From Bacillota bacterium (GTDB lineage Bacteria > Bacillota > UBA4882 > UBA8346): a stretch of DNA of 64,000 nt. A program made the position numbers and the translations under genes. The notes below the pieces were generated by a model. The model saw only the letters and a program-made list of their open reading frames with translations, was not told the origin of the DNA and ran no database searches. The first letter of the stretch is position 1. Each line of letters opens with the position of its first letter. The stretch lies in the NCBI GenBank assembly GCA_029974635.1, contig JARKQY010000031.1, forward strand, positions 62,001 through 126,000, in the 5' to 3' direction. Positions 43,512 through 51,897 of the stretch are shown here, one piece after another.

Positions 43512-44213
43512 ATGAAACCAAAGAAACTTACGGTTTTGGTAGTTGATGATGAACCAACCATCGTTGATGTTGTAAGGTCCTATCTGGAAAACAGCGGTTA
43601 CAATGTTCAAGAGGCATTCAATGGGAAAGACGCCCTGTCCTTATTTGAAAAGGTCCAACCGCACCTGGTGATTCTCGATTTAATGCTTCCTGATGTATCC
43701 GGTGAAGAGGTTTGCGGGCAGATCCGCAAGAAATCCCGGATTCCGATTATAATGCTTACTGCCAAGGTTGGGGAAGAGGATGTAATTGATGGACTAGGCT
43801 TGGGCGCGGATGATTATGTTGCCAAGCCTTTCAGTCCCCGCCAATTGGTGGCCCGGGTCAATGCCATCTTACGCAGAACCGAGTTTGAGACGGTGCCATT
43901 GTCGAATATGCTGACATTTCATGACAACTTGGAAATCGATGTCCTAAAACACGAAGTGCGGAAACAAGGAAAAATTGTAAATCTGACCCCTAACGAATTC
44001 AATATATTAATGACCTTGATTAAATATCCCAATAAGGCATTCACCAGGGAAGAACTGGTAACTATGGCCTTAGGAGCGGATTATGGAGGTTATGACCGGA
44101 CCATTGATACTCATATAAAAAATTTACGGCACAAAATTGAAACAGATATCCGGAATCCCCGTTATATACTAACAATTTACGGTGTAGGGTACCGGTTTGG
44201 CGGGGGTGATTGA
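43512..44213 (+). CDS. OmpR/PhoB-family response regulator
   Basis: A 233-residue regulator. The receiver domain has the acidic pair VVDDEPT, the phosphorylated Asp in LVILDLMLPD (about residue 55), the Thr in MLTAK and the Lys in AKPF. The C-terminal winged helix reads VNLTPNEFNILMTLIKYPNKAFTREELVTMALG...DRTIDTHIKNLRHKIE. GGAGG precedes the ATG. It is paired with the histidine kinase that starts two bases after its stop. Such regulators bind direct repeats with 11-bp spacing, the arrangement of the CTTCAT boxes found before three genes in this window. Confidence 0.93.
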   Translation: MKPKKLTVLVVDDEPTIVDVVRSYLENSGYNVQEAFNGKDALSLFEKVQPHLVILDLMLPDVSGEEVCGQIRKKSRIPIIMLTAKVGEEDVIDGLGLGADDYVAKPFSPRQLVARVNAILRRTEFETVPLSNMLTFHDNLEIDVLKHEVRKQGKIVNLTPNEFNILMTLIKYPNKAFTREELVTMALGADYGGYDRTIDTHIKNLRHKIETDIRNPRYILTIYGVGYRFGGGD

Positions 44214-44215
44214 AG

Positions 44216-45607
44216 ATGCTTAGCCTGCGGGCCCGATTGACTTCAAGTTATATATTGGTTTCCTTAATATGTATTATACTCATCAGCGTCCTGGCCAATT
44301 TATTCCTGGAAAGACAATTCCGGCAGTACATCCGGGATAATTTGGCCAGCCAAAACAAACAACTGATTAGTTTGATTAGCCGGGCCTATCACCCAAACAG
44401 TCAATGGAACCAAAGCGACATTACCGAGATCGGGATGAATGCCTTAACCCAGGGCTTAATCATTAAACTTCAAGGGACGGACGGCAGTGTAATTTGGGAT
44501 GCCACCCAGCATAATAACGGATTATGCCAGGAAATGATGCTGCATATGGCTGAGAATATGTTAAGCCGTTATCCCAATTGGAAAGGAGGCTATGTTGAAA
44601 ACAGCTACCCGGTGGTTAAAAACTTCAAAGAGGTCGGTACCATAAAGATCGGTTATTACGGACCGTTTTATTTCAAGGATACCGATCTGGCCTTTATTAA
44701 TACATTAAATGAAATTTTGATGGGAGTAACAGTTCTGGCCATATTTATCGCCTTATTCAGCGGCAGTTTCATTGCCAAACGTTTAAGCGCGCCGATTGCC
44801 AAAGTGATTCATACCGCTCAAGAGATTGCCACGGGAAACCTGGCCGCTCGTAGCGGGGAAAAAACCAATATCAAAGAAATAAATCAGCTAACCCAGGCCA
44901 TAAATAACTTGGGCAACAGTTTGCTGCAGCAAGAAGGCTTGCGAAAGCGTCTGACTGCAGATGTGGCCCATGAGCTCCGGACGCCGCTGGCCACTTTACA
45001 GAGCCATTTGGAAGCAATGATCGACGGGATTTGGAAATTTGATCAGCAACGCCTAAAAGTTTGTCACCAGGAGATTTTGCGCATCAACCGCATGGTGGCG
45101 GAATTAGAGAAGTTGACCAGATACGAGCAGGAGAATTTGACTTTAAATTATACCCGTTTTCGCTCTAAGGATTTATTTGACGGGATAGCGGTAACCTTTG
45201 AACCCGAACTGCATCAAAAAGGAGTTGAACTGCGTATCTCCGGTACCGATCCGTGGATTACCGGCGATCGGGACAAGTTGAACCAGGTTTTTATCAATCT
45301 CATTGCCAACAGCCTGAAATTCACCCCAAAGGGCGGCTGTATAACGATCGACGTGATTGACAAACCGGATACGGTAGCCATCGGCGTCAAAGATACCGGA
45401 AGCGGTATTGCACCGGATGACCTGCCCTATATCTTCGAACGCTTTTACCGGGCTGATAAATCCCGGAACCGGCTGACCGGCGGTTCCGGGATCGGGCTTG
45501 CCATTACCAAGGCAATCATTGAAGCTCACCGGGGAACCATTGCAGTAAAAAGCGAGGTCGGCGTCGGGAGTGAATTCATAATTACGCTGCCCAAAGGCTT
45601 GGGGTGA
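44216..45607 (+). CDS. Sensor histidine kinase
   Basis: A 463-residue membrane kinase: two membrane segments (about residues 12-32 and 165-187) flanking an extracytoplasmic sensor part of about 130 residues, then HAMP, HisKA with the phospho-accepting His in DVAHELRTPLATLQSH, and HATPase with the N, G1 (DTGSGI), F (ERFYR) and G2 (GGSGIGLAI) boxes. The ATG at 44216 lies next to the stop of the response regulator. The sensor part has no obvious metal motif. It belongs to the family of envelope or metal sensing kinases. Confidence 0.92.
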   Translation: MLSLRARLTSSYILVSLICIILISVLANLFLERQFRQYIRDNLASQNKQLISLISRAYHPNSQWNQSDITEIGMNALTQGLIIKLQGTDGSVIWDATQHNNGLCQEMMLHMAENMLSRYPNWKGGYVENSYPVVKNFKEVGTIKIGYYGPFYFKDTDLAFINTLNEILMGVTVLAIFIALFSGSFIAKRLSAPIAKVIHTAQEIATGNLAARSGEKTNIKEINQLTQAINNLGNSLLQQEGLRKRLTADVAHELRTPLATLQSHLEAMIDGIWKFDQQRLKVCHQEILRINRMVAELEKLTRYEQENLTLNYTRFRSKDLFDGIAVTFEPELHQKGVELRISGTDPWITGDRDKLNQVFINLIANSLKFTPKGGCITIDVIDKPDTVAIGVKDTGSGIAPDDLPYIFERFYRADKSRNRLTGGSGIGLAITKAIIEAHRGTIAVKSEVGVGSEFIITLPKGLG

Positions 45608-45616
45608 AGGCTACCC

Positions 45617-47221
45617 CTAAACAATACCCATTACAACTTGTGCTATGTTGACAGAATGACCGTCAATCCGCAGCATCGCTTCGATTAAATCTAAATGAAT
45701 TGCACTGGTAGCGATAGTTTTGGGATTACCGCTTTGCATCCGGTCAAAATGACTATAGCGAAGCTCCTTTTCCAGCCGAAGAATTTTGGGATGCTCTTTA
45801 ACAATACGGGTGGCCAAGGCTTGATCTGCTAACTCAAATGCCTTAAGACTATCGTTAAAACGGGAAAAAATCTGCCTATAGATATTTTCGAGTTCTTCCA
45901 AACCCTCCCGGGATAAATTAATATTTTCGTTATAAAGTTTTTGAGCATTTTTCGAAATCGTCGTCATAATATCGCCGATATGTTCCAAGTCATTGGCGAC
46001 ATACAGTATTTGGATGGTTTTTTGCATCGTTTCATCCGAAACGCCATTATTGCCTATACTTGTCACGTACGAACTGATTTTTTTGTATAAGGAATCCACT
46101 GCCCGTTCAGTTGAATTGAGGCGTTCAATAACATCGTTATTACAATAACGGATTAAAGGTATCGTAAAGGATACCATTTCTTCACTTACAATTCGTCCCA
46201 TTTTAACTGTCTGCCGATGGGCTTGATTTACTGCAAGTTCCGGGATTTCAAGCAGGCTTTCGTCTAAAAGATCCGCTTCGCCGATTCCGGGCCGTTTATC
46301 GGGGATAATTTTTGTAATTAATCCCGCTATCGGGATGGTAAGCGGTAAAAGTATAATCGCCATTAGCAATGAAAAAAAGGTGTCGGCATTGGCAAAACTA
46401 CGTTTAAAATCGGAAGAAACCAATAGAATTAAACCCGACAAGGATTTATAAAACGGAAGAAAAATCAACGCGCTGATGAGCTTAAAACCGAAATTGGCAA
46501 TAGCGGCTCTTTTGGCATCTCTTCCCGGTGCACCAAGACTTGAAATCAATCCGGTTGCCGTACCACCCAAGCGGCCGCCCAATACAAACGGTATAATTGC
46601 GTATTGTCCAATTAAACCGTGTGATGCTAAAGTCATCAATATAGCTAGAAAGGAAGTGCTGGACTGAACAGTCGCAGAAATAACCACAGCTATCAAGAAT
46701 TCAAAAAATGGTTTCCGCTCCAAATGAGTAAGTGTTTGGATGACTAATGGATTATTTCGCAGGGGCGCCATTGCAGTTATCATTATATGCATCCCATAAA
46801 ACAATAAGCCGAATCCTAATAGAGTTTGGCCTAAACTCCGCCGGTTGGAGCGTTTTGAACTTAAATATATTACCAATCCAATAATAATTAATACTAAAGC
46901 GATGTCCGTAATAGGAAAGGCTATTAATTGAAGTGTCAATGATCCGCCTAACATGGTTCCAACCAGAATATCAAGGGCTTGCGCCAAAGTTATCATCCCG
47001 GCGCTTATCAGCCCAACCACAAGAGTTGAAGAAGCCCCGCTTCCCTGTAATCCAAAAGTTATTAAAGCGCCGGTAAAAAAGCTGGAAATCGGATTTTTGG
47101 TTAGAGTTTTTACTATTTTTTTCAGACGCTGGGCGGCTATTTTTTGAAGGCCTTCCGAAGACGTCTGCATTCCATAAATAAAAAGACCTAGCCCTCCGGC
47201 TAATCCCAGTATTAACACCAT
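45617..47221 (-). CDS. Na/Pi-cotransporter II-related protein with PhoU-like domain
   Basis: A 534-residue transporter of the NptA/YjbB type. The N-terminal half has the two inverted Na-Pi repeats with GLQGSGASSTLVVGLISAGM and ATVQSSTSFLAILMTLASHG (QSS motif). The C-terminal part (about 340-530) is a helical PhoU-like domain. Members import phosphate with sodium or export it. It runs convergent with the histidine kinase, the stops being 10 bases apart, without an obvious terminator between them. Confidence 0.87.
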   Translation of the reverse strand: MVLILGLAGGLGLFIYGMQTSSEGLQKIAAQRLKKIVKTLTKNPISSFFTGALITFGLQGSGASSTLVVGLISAGMITLAQALDILVGTMLGGSLTLQLIAFPITDIALVLIIIGLVIYLSSKRSNRRSLGQTLLGFGLLFYGMHIMITAMAPLRNNPLVIQTLTHLERKPFFEFLIAVVISATVQSSTSFLAILMTLASHGLIGQYAIIPFVLGGRLGGTATGLISSLGAPGRDAKRAAIANFGFKLISALIFLPFYKSLSGLILLVSSDFKRSFANADTFFSLLMAIILLPLTIPIAGLITKIIPDKRPGIGEADLLDESLLEIPELAVNQAHRQTVKMGRIVSEEMVSFTIPLIRYCNNDVIERLNSTERAVDSLYKKISSYVTSIGNNGVSDETMQKTIQILYVANDLEHIGDIMTTISKNAQKLYNENINLSREGLEELENIYRQIFSRFNDSLKAFELADQALATRIVKEHPKILRLEKELRYSHFDRMQSGNPKTIATSAIHLDLIEAMLRIDGHSVNIAQVVMGIV

Positions 47222-47409
47222 TATTGATCCCCATCTTTATTTGACTACTATAAAATTCTTAGAAATAATATATCACAAAAATTCGCCTTAGAACGATCAG
47301 CTTGGATATTTTATATGGAAATAAATGAATTGAGGTATCTGCAAAGGGTTAAATTCTGGTTGTTGTCAAATCGTTGCCGAAATAGTATAATAATTTTTGA
47401 AATCCAAAC
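47222..47409. other. Region between the transporter start and the tRNA
   Basis: Non-coding; should contain the promoters for the divergent Na/Pi gene and the tRNA. A TATAAT lies at about 47387-47392 (GTATAATAATTT), 18 bases before the tRNA. Confidence 0.4.
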
Positions 47410-47486
47410 GCGCCCGTAGCTCAGTTGGATAGAGTGGCAGACTTCGAATCTGTAGGCCGGGGGTTCGAGCCCCTCCGGGCGCGCCA
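47410..47486 (+). tRNA. tRNA-Arg (anticodon TCG)
   Basis: A full cloverleaf of 77 bases: acceptor GCGCCCG pairing with CGGGCGC, D arm GCTCAGTTGGATAGAGT, anticodon stem GCAGA/TCTGT around loop CTTCGAA (anticodon TCG), T arm with GGTTCGAGCCC, discriminator G and encoded CCA. Confidence 0.95.
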
Positions 47487-47504
47487 AAACTTTAGGTGAA
47501 TATA

Positions 47505-47534
47505 GATGCCATGCGGTCAAAACTGCATGGCATC
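47505..47534 (+). terminator. Hairpin after the tRNA
   Basis: GATGCCATGC / GCATGGCATC, 10-bp perfect stem with a 10-base loop, followed by a T-rich stretch. Confidence 0.65.
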
Positions 47535-47643
47535 TTCCTCTTCGGGGGTTCTTGCTCCCGTTTTTTTATCCCTCAGTTTCATAGATGACATTGGGCTTTT
47601 TCGGTAAACTGACATTAAGCCCCTAGTCCTCGAGGATTTATAT

Positions 47644-47672
47644 TTGACAAAACGCAACTTATTGCGTATAAT
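47644..47672 (+). promoter_or_regulatory. Consensus promoter of marR
   Basis: TTGACA (47644-47649), 17-bp spacer, TATAAT (47667-47672): a perfect sigma-A promoter. Confidence 0.88.
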
Positions 47673-47691
47673 AAATAAGCAATAAGTTGCG
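47653..47691 (+). promoter_or_regulatory. MarR operator pair
   Basis: 13-bp inverted arms CGCAACTTATTGC (47653-47665, in the spacer) and GCAATAAGTTGCG (47679-47691, at the start point). Each arm also contains GCAA-N4-TTGC, so two repressor dimers could bind and block the promoter. Confidence 0.75.
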
Positions 47692-47713
47692 CAATAGCCT
47701 GGAGGATTATAAA

Positions 47714-48178
47714 ATGGATATTCCAACCAAAGAATATCTCTTTGGCAGCATTTTTCTTCTCGCAAATAAGCTACAAACGTTGGGAGACGCTGTCTTGGAG
47801 CAGATTACATTAAAGCAATGGTTACTGCTTATCATGGTTTTTAATATGGAGAAGAAACAACCATCCGTAACGGAAATAGCAGAGTCTATTGGCGGCACCA
47901 GGCAGAATGTACGAAAAATGCTGGAGGTTCTCTCTGCCAAAGGCTATGTGACGCTTTGCGTGAACAAACAGGATAAACGTAATCTGTCCGTAGCTCTGAC
48001 TGATAAAACACTTCTGTTCTTCACACAGTTTGAAGCCAGGGGCGCTGCCTTTCTGGAACAGCTTTTTGACGGGATTGATTCCGACCTTCAGGAAAGCGCC
48101 AGGATTACGGTGGAGGCGATTTTCAACAATCTTGAAAGGATGAAAATGCAATATGGAAAAAGCGATCGTCATATATAA
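47714..48178 (+). CDS. MarR-family regulator
   Basis: A 154-residue winged-helix protein: LKQWLLLIMVFNMEKKQPSVTEIAESIGGTRQNVRKMLEVLSAKGYVTLCVNKQDKRNLSVALTDKT is the MarR HTH and wing. ATG 47714 follows TGGAGGA. It lies downstream of a consensus promoter with a two-arm inverted operator, so it is probably autorepressed and controls the overlapping flavodoxin gene. A single cysteine (LCVNKQDKR) near the wing might allow redox sensing. It is the first gene of an accessory-looking block after the tRNA. Confidence 0.87.
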   Translation: MDIPTKEYLFGSIFLLANKLQTLGDAVLEQITLKQWLLLIMVFNMEKKQPSVTEIAESIGGTRQNVRKMLEVLSAKGYVTLCVNKQDKRNLSVALTDKTLLFFTQFEARGAAFLEQLFDGIDSDLQESARITVEAIFNNLERMKMQYGKSDRHI

Positions 48179-48701
48179 GTCCAGGTACGGCTTTACAAAA
48201 AAATATGCACATTGGATTGCACGGGAATTAGGTGCGGAGCTAATGGAAGCCCGAAAGATAAAGGCTTCGGATATACAAAATTACGATGTTATTATTTATG
48301 GCGGCGGTCTTTATGCGGGCGGCGTAAACGGCTTTTCATTGATCACAAAGTCGTTTCGATCTATTGCGGATAAATCGCTGTATCTGTTTACTGTAGGCGC
48401 TGCCGATGTAAGCGATGAAAAGAACATAAACAGCATCCGCAGCTCATTGTCGAAGGTGCTCACTCCTGAAATGGAGAGCAAAATTAATATCTTCCATTTT
48501 AGAGGCGGCATTGATTATCCGAGACTCAGCTTTATGCATCGTATCATGATGGGCATGATGGTTAAAATGATCAGAAAGAAACCGGAACCCGAATTAAGCG
48601 AGGAAGAAAAAATCATGCTGGAAACCTATGGTCAGGTTGTCGATTTTACCGACATATCAGCCATCGGCGACATGATTGACCATATAAAAACCCGAACATA
48701 A
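48153..48701 (+). CDS. Flavodoxin-domain protein (HemG-like)
   Basis: A 182-residue flavodoxin-like protein. The FMN phosphate loop is YKSRYGFTKKYAHWIARELGAEL, with IIYGGGLYAGGVNGF and FTVGAADVSDE as the further loops. The length and MHRIMMGMMVKMIRKKP end resemble HemG/flavodoxin-like proteins of Clostridia, where the true electron partner is unknown. Its ATG overlaps the last 26 bases of marR, so the two are co-translated and likely co-regulated. Confidence 0.8.
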   Translation: MEKAIVIYKSRYGFTKKYAHWIARELGAELMEARKIKASDIQNYDVIIYGGGLYAGGVNGFSLITKSFRSIADKSLYLFTVGAADVSDEKNINSIRSSLSKVLTPEMESKINIFHFRGGIDYPRLSFMHRIMMGMMVKMIRKKPEPELSEEEKIMLETYGQVVDFTDISAIGDMIDHIKTRT

Positions 48702-48732
48702 AAAATCTTCATTAACTATATTCTATGAAAGC

Positions 48733-49254
48733 ATGGTGGATATGATTATACGACAGGAAAAACCTGCTGATTACAGTGAAGTATATGAGCTTGTTAAAAA
48801 ATCCTTTGCTACATCTACTAACGAAGGCGAATGGGATTATTTAAATGAAATCCGTAAAAAGGAAACTTTTATCCCTGAGTTATCTCTGGTTGCAGAAAAC
48901 GATGATGGAAAGTTGATTGGTCAAATAGTACTGTATAGAACGGAGATTACCGCGCCCGATCATAGTTATACGGAGCTCTTATTGTCTCCAATAAGTGTTC
49001 ATCCGGAATATTTTCGCAGGGGAATCGCTCGCGCGATGATACGAGAAGCTTTCCGAATTGCAAAAGAAATGGGGTATCAGGCTGTCTTTCTTTGCGGAGA
49101 GCCAAGCTTTTATCATAAATTTGGATTTAGACCCTCTTATGAATTTGGAATTTATCATATTGCTGACAAAAACAAAAATGCCGAATGGTGCATGGCTCTC
49201 GAATTAACCACCGGAGCTTTAACAGGTAAAGCTGGAACGATCAATATACAATGA
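48733..49254 (+). CDS. GNAT-family N-acetyltransferase
   Basis: A 173-residue GNAT acetyltransferase. The acetyl-CoA motif is LLSPISVHPEYFRRGIARAMIREAFRIAKEMGYQAVFLCGEPSFYHKFGFRPSYEFGI, typical of the YjbC/predicted acetyltransferase COG3153 group. The substrate is unknown. There are two possible starts (48733 and 48742), both with a poor ribosome site. It is the third gene of the accessory block. Confidence 0.85.
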   Translation: MVDMIIRQEKPADYSEVYELVKKSFATSTNEGEWDYLNEIRKKETFIPELSLVAENDDGKLIGQIVLYRTEITAPDHSYTELLLSPISVHPEYFRRGIARAMIREAFRIAKEMGYQAVFLCGEPSFYHKFGFRPSYEFGIYHIADKNKNAEWCMALELTTGALTGKAGTINIQ

Positions 49255-49529
49255 TTTACAGTACGAGGCGAGGATTAGCGAAAGTTCCAAGTTTATTCAT
49301 ATCTGAACGTAAGTGTCTAAATTTACTTACGTATTAAGAAACGTGCGTCACATTTATTAACCTTGGCAAAAATATTGTTTGCTAAATGCCGCTTGGGAAG
49401 CAACCGATTGTAAAATATCGACTGCTTCTACTTTTTATAGTACAATACTAATGGGGCTTCGATCGTTTATACATTATGAAATTCAGTTCAAAACGCCTGG
49501 AGCATGGAAACCATTGAAAGGTGAAAGAA
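49255..49529. other. Intergenic gap before the toroid protein gene
   Basis: About 275 bases with no supported gene, repeat or strong hairpin. The plus-strand frame from 49379 is random. Confidence 0.5.
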
Positions 49530-50366
49530 ATGGCTATAGAAAAGCAATATGCATCAGATGTCGAGGCGATATTGTCTCATCGATATGACAATGGAGGGGA
49601 CCTTTGGACCACCCCTGACAACCGTCTGCTGAAAGGCTCCCCGTTTTCGACGCTGGACAGCGTACTTTACTTGTTGGAATTGGGGATGGAACCTACCGTG
49701 CCTTTGCTAAGAGATGCCGCCGAGCTGTTTTTCAGCGCATGGCAGGAGGATGGGCGTTTCAAGATGTATCCCAGTGGCTCTATTTATCCATGCCAAACCA
49801 TCCACGCCGCCAATGCGCTTTGCCACATGGGGTATGCATCCGATGCCAGACTGCACAAAACCTTCCAGCATCTTTTAGATATTCAGTATACGGACGGCGG
49901 CTGGCGCTGCAATAAATTCAGCTTTGGCCACGGTCCGGAAACGGAGTATTCAAATCCCTTTCCAACGCTTACCGCCCTGAACGCGTTCCGCTTTAGCGGC
50001 TATCCGGGCAAAGAGCCGGCGCTTGACAAGGCCGTGGATTTTTTGCTGGAGCATTGGATAATCAGGAAACCCATTGGCCCCTGCCACTATGGAATCGGCA
50101 CATTATTCATGCAGGTCGAATACCCCTTCCGGAACTACAACCTTTTCATGTACGTCTATGTTTTATCCTTCTATGACAGGGCAAAGAGGGACAATCGTTT
50201 TCTCGAGGCCCTGAAAGTACTGGAATCCAAAATGGCGGATGGGCAGATTGTGGTCGAGCGTGTTGTTCCGAAACTGGCCGGGCTATCTTTCTGTAAAAAG
50301 GGTAAAACAAGCGCACTGGCCACGAAACGCTATCATGAAATCATACAAAACCTTCAGGTGAAGTGA
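49530..50366 (+). CDS. Prenyltransferase/squalene-cyclase-like alpha/alpha toroid protein
   Basis: A 278-residue soluble protein with repeated toroid phrases: SFRxx-like LLELGMEPTVPLLRDAAELFFSAWQEDGRFKMYPSG, CQTIHAANALCHMGYASDARLHKTFQHLLDIQYTDGGWRCNKFSFG, TLTALNAFRFSGYPGKEPALDKAVDFLLEHW, the (Q..DGGW) pattern of terpenoid cyclase/protein prenyltransferase toroids. The catalytic DxDD of squalene cyclases is absent, so an enzyme role is not assured. ATG 49530 follows AAAGGTGAAAG. Confidence 0.72.
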   Translation: MAIEKQYASDVEAILSHRYDNGGDLWTTPDNRLLKGSPFSTLDSVLYLLELGMEPTVPLLRDAAELFFSAWQEDGRFKMYPSGSIYPCQTIHAANALCHMGYASDARLHKTFQHLLDIQYTDGGWRCNKFSFGHGPETEYSNPFPTLTALNAFRFSGYPGKEPALDKAVDFLLEHWIIRKPIGPCHYGIGTLFMQVEYPFRNYNLFMYVYVLSFYDRAKRDNRFLEALKVLESKMADGQIVVERVVPKLAGLSFCKKGKTSALATKRYHEIIQNLQVK

Positions 50367-50399
50367 TGACCCGGATGGATAGAAGGCTTATTTTTATAT

Positions 50400-50783
50400 G
50401 ATTTCAGATTCTACCGTGGCTGTAACGCTTGCGGAAACGGATTTTGCGCAGGCTGTTTCTGACAGATGGATTGCATTCGGCAAAGAATTGTATATGTCCG
50501 CCGGATATAGCTGTTATTGCTGGCTGCTATGCTGGAAGCGGTGGAGAGAACGATTCACTTGAGCCCCGACCGCGCCAAATACGCCATGAATAATTTTGTT
50601 TCAACCGTAGGCGTTTCCTATATCCCGTTGCATGAAAAAGCGGTATCTGTAGCAAACGCCATCGGAATTGTGGACGTGTTCGGGGGCAAAACCAAATGCA
50701 GCGCCCCTGTGGCGGCTGATGAAATCCAAAAAGCGGTGGATAAAGGACGGCTGGGCTTCAAACGTAAAAACGTCAGGTGTTAG
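50400..50783 (+). pseudogene. Broken DNA-alkylation-repair (AlkD-like) gene fragment
   Basis: Two overlapping frames together read like the C-terminal third of the DNA alkylation repair family. The first (from 50400) gives WIAFGKELYMSAGYSCYCWLL and stops; the second (from about 50517) gives MLEAVERTIHLSPDRAKYAMNNFVSTVGVSYIPLHEKAVSVANAIG...KTKCSAPVAADEIQKAVDKGRLGFKRKNVRC, which is the conserved family end. A frameshift and loss of the N-terminal part make this a remnant. Confidence 0.7.
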
Positions 50784-50793
50784 GAGGATAAAT

Positions 50794-51459
50794 ATGGATG
50801 CCGCTCTTTCCAAGAAACTAATGCTGGACAAGTTCTCAAAGATCCTTATGCAAAACAAGCCGGAGGGAATCACTGAATTTGAAGGCCTAAACTTTGATAC
50901 GATTCCTTCGGACCGTTACGATCTCGTATTCGCTTTTGTTTTTAATTTGGACGAGATGAAAAAGGTGATTCTTCGAACGGATAAAGACGGGTTGCTGAAC
51001 GACGGCGGATATCTCTACCTCGCCTATCCCAAAAAAGGCAACAAGGCATATCCCGAACACATTGATCGCGACGGCATCTTCCCGCACCTGGGCGTGAATG
51101 AGGATGATGGTTTAGTGAACGGCACAACTCTTAAGTTTTCGAAGATGCTTTCCTTTAACGATGTTTTTACCGTCGCAGGCTTAAAGCGTCTTGTGAAAAA
51201 GGTTGACCCGAAAAGCCGGATCAGCGCCCGTGTGGATGATTATATCGCAAAAATTCCACCCCTCCGTGAGGCTTTAGGATCTCGGCCTGAAATCCTCGCT
51301 CTTTACGACGCCTTGCCTTACGGCTACCAAAAGGACTGGGCAAGGCAGGTTTATAGCGCTCAAACTGAAGCGACGCGGGAAAAGCGGCTTTTGGAAATGG
51401 CGGACATTCTCGCGGCGGGATATAAATCAAAGGACTTGTACCGTCAGGGCAAGAAATAA
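50794..51459 (+). CDS. YdeI/OmpD-associated family protein
   Basis: A 221-residue protein. ATG 50794 follows TAGGAGG, ten bases after the end of the broken AlkD gene; a longer frame in the ORF has no site. The C-terminal part YDALPYGYQKDWARQVYSAQTEATREKRLLEMADILAAGYKSKDLYRQG is the YdeI (bacteriocin-protection, OmpD-associated) motif. The N-terminal part has LVFAFVFNLDEMKKVI and GGYLYLAYPKKGNK and resembles a DUF3052-like domain. The cellular role is not known. Confidence 0.72.
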   Translation: MDAALSKKLMLDKFSKILMQNKPEGITEFEGLNFDTIPSDRYDLVFAFVFNLDEMKKVILRTDKDGLLNDGGYLYLAYPKKGNKAYPEHIDRDGIFPHLGVNEDDGLVNGTTLKFSKMLSFNDVFTVAGLKRLVKKVDPKSRISARVDDYIAKIPPLREALGSRPEILALYDALPYGYQKDWARQVYSAQTEATREKRLLEMADILAAGYKSKDLYRQGKK

Positions 51460-51897
51460 AAAGACTTGGAATTCCATGAGGGTCAAGGTGATTTAGATGA
51501 AGGTTTTTAAACTCAGCAATGAAAACCCCCCAAAAAAGGTTGCCACCCTTATGGCAACCATTAAGCCTGTCTGGTAGCCGGACTACAGTGATGTATATGG
51601 TCAATTAACAAATATTGAAGACAGCATAGGAACCTAGGCGTTGGAAAAGTAAGGGATGATTGAGAAACTCACCCAAGTGATGTCCGAGATAACTGAGATT
51701 CCTCCGCAAGCATTTATGGTCTTTATTCATGAATGCGACAGGGATAATATCGGGACCGGCGTATACAGTTATCGGAACGAAAAAGTTAACTCCAATTATC
51801 CGTAAAAGTTTGCTAAAAAAGCAGACTTTTTGAGGATAATTATATATAATGGCTTTATTATAGCTTTGCCATTATCCTACGAAAGAGATGATTCATT
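51460..51897. other. Region with decayed gene and a short hairpin
   Basis: About 440 bases holding a tautomerase remnant (51656-51805), a small 26-codon frame from about 51497 and a GGTTGCC/GGCAACC hairpin near 51539-51560. No intact gene is seen. Confidence 0.5.
51656..51805 (+). pseudogene. Remnant of a 4-oxalocrotonate tautomerase-like gene
   Basis: A 49-residue frame reads MIEKLTQVMSEITEIPPQAFMVFIHECDRDNIGTGVYSY, the second half of a tautomerase-superfamily protein (normally about 60-70 residues starting with the catalytic Pro). The Pro-containing N-terminus is missing and an in-frame stop lies two codons upstream, so it is a fragment, although a short translated product cannot be excluded. 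Confidence 0.55.

Noticed and set aside
47410-47486. Integration site of a prophage at the tRNA
   Set aside because: No integrase, phage gene or second copy of the tRNA end was found in the window.
47311-47520. Minus-strand frame across the tRNA (reads ARPEGLEPPAYRFEVCHSIQLSYGR)
   Set aside because: This is the well-known false protein produced by reading the antisense of a tRNA gene; the tRNA is certain.
49379-49588. 69-residue frame before the toroid gene
   Set aside because: Overlaps the true start region in another frame and shows no protein-like pattern.
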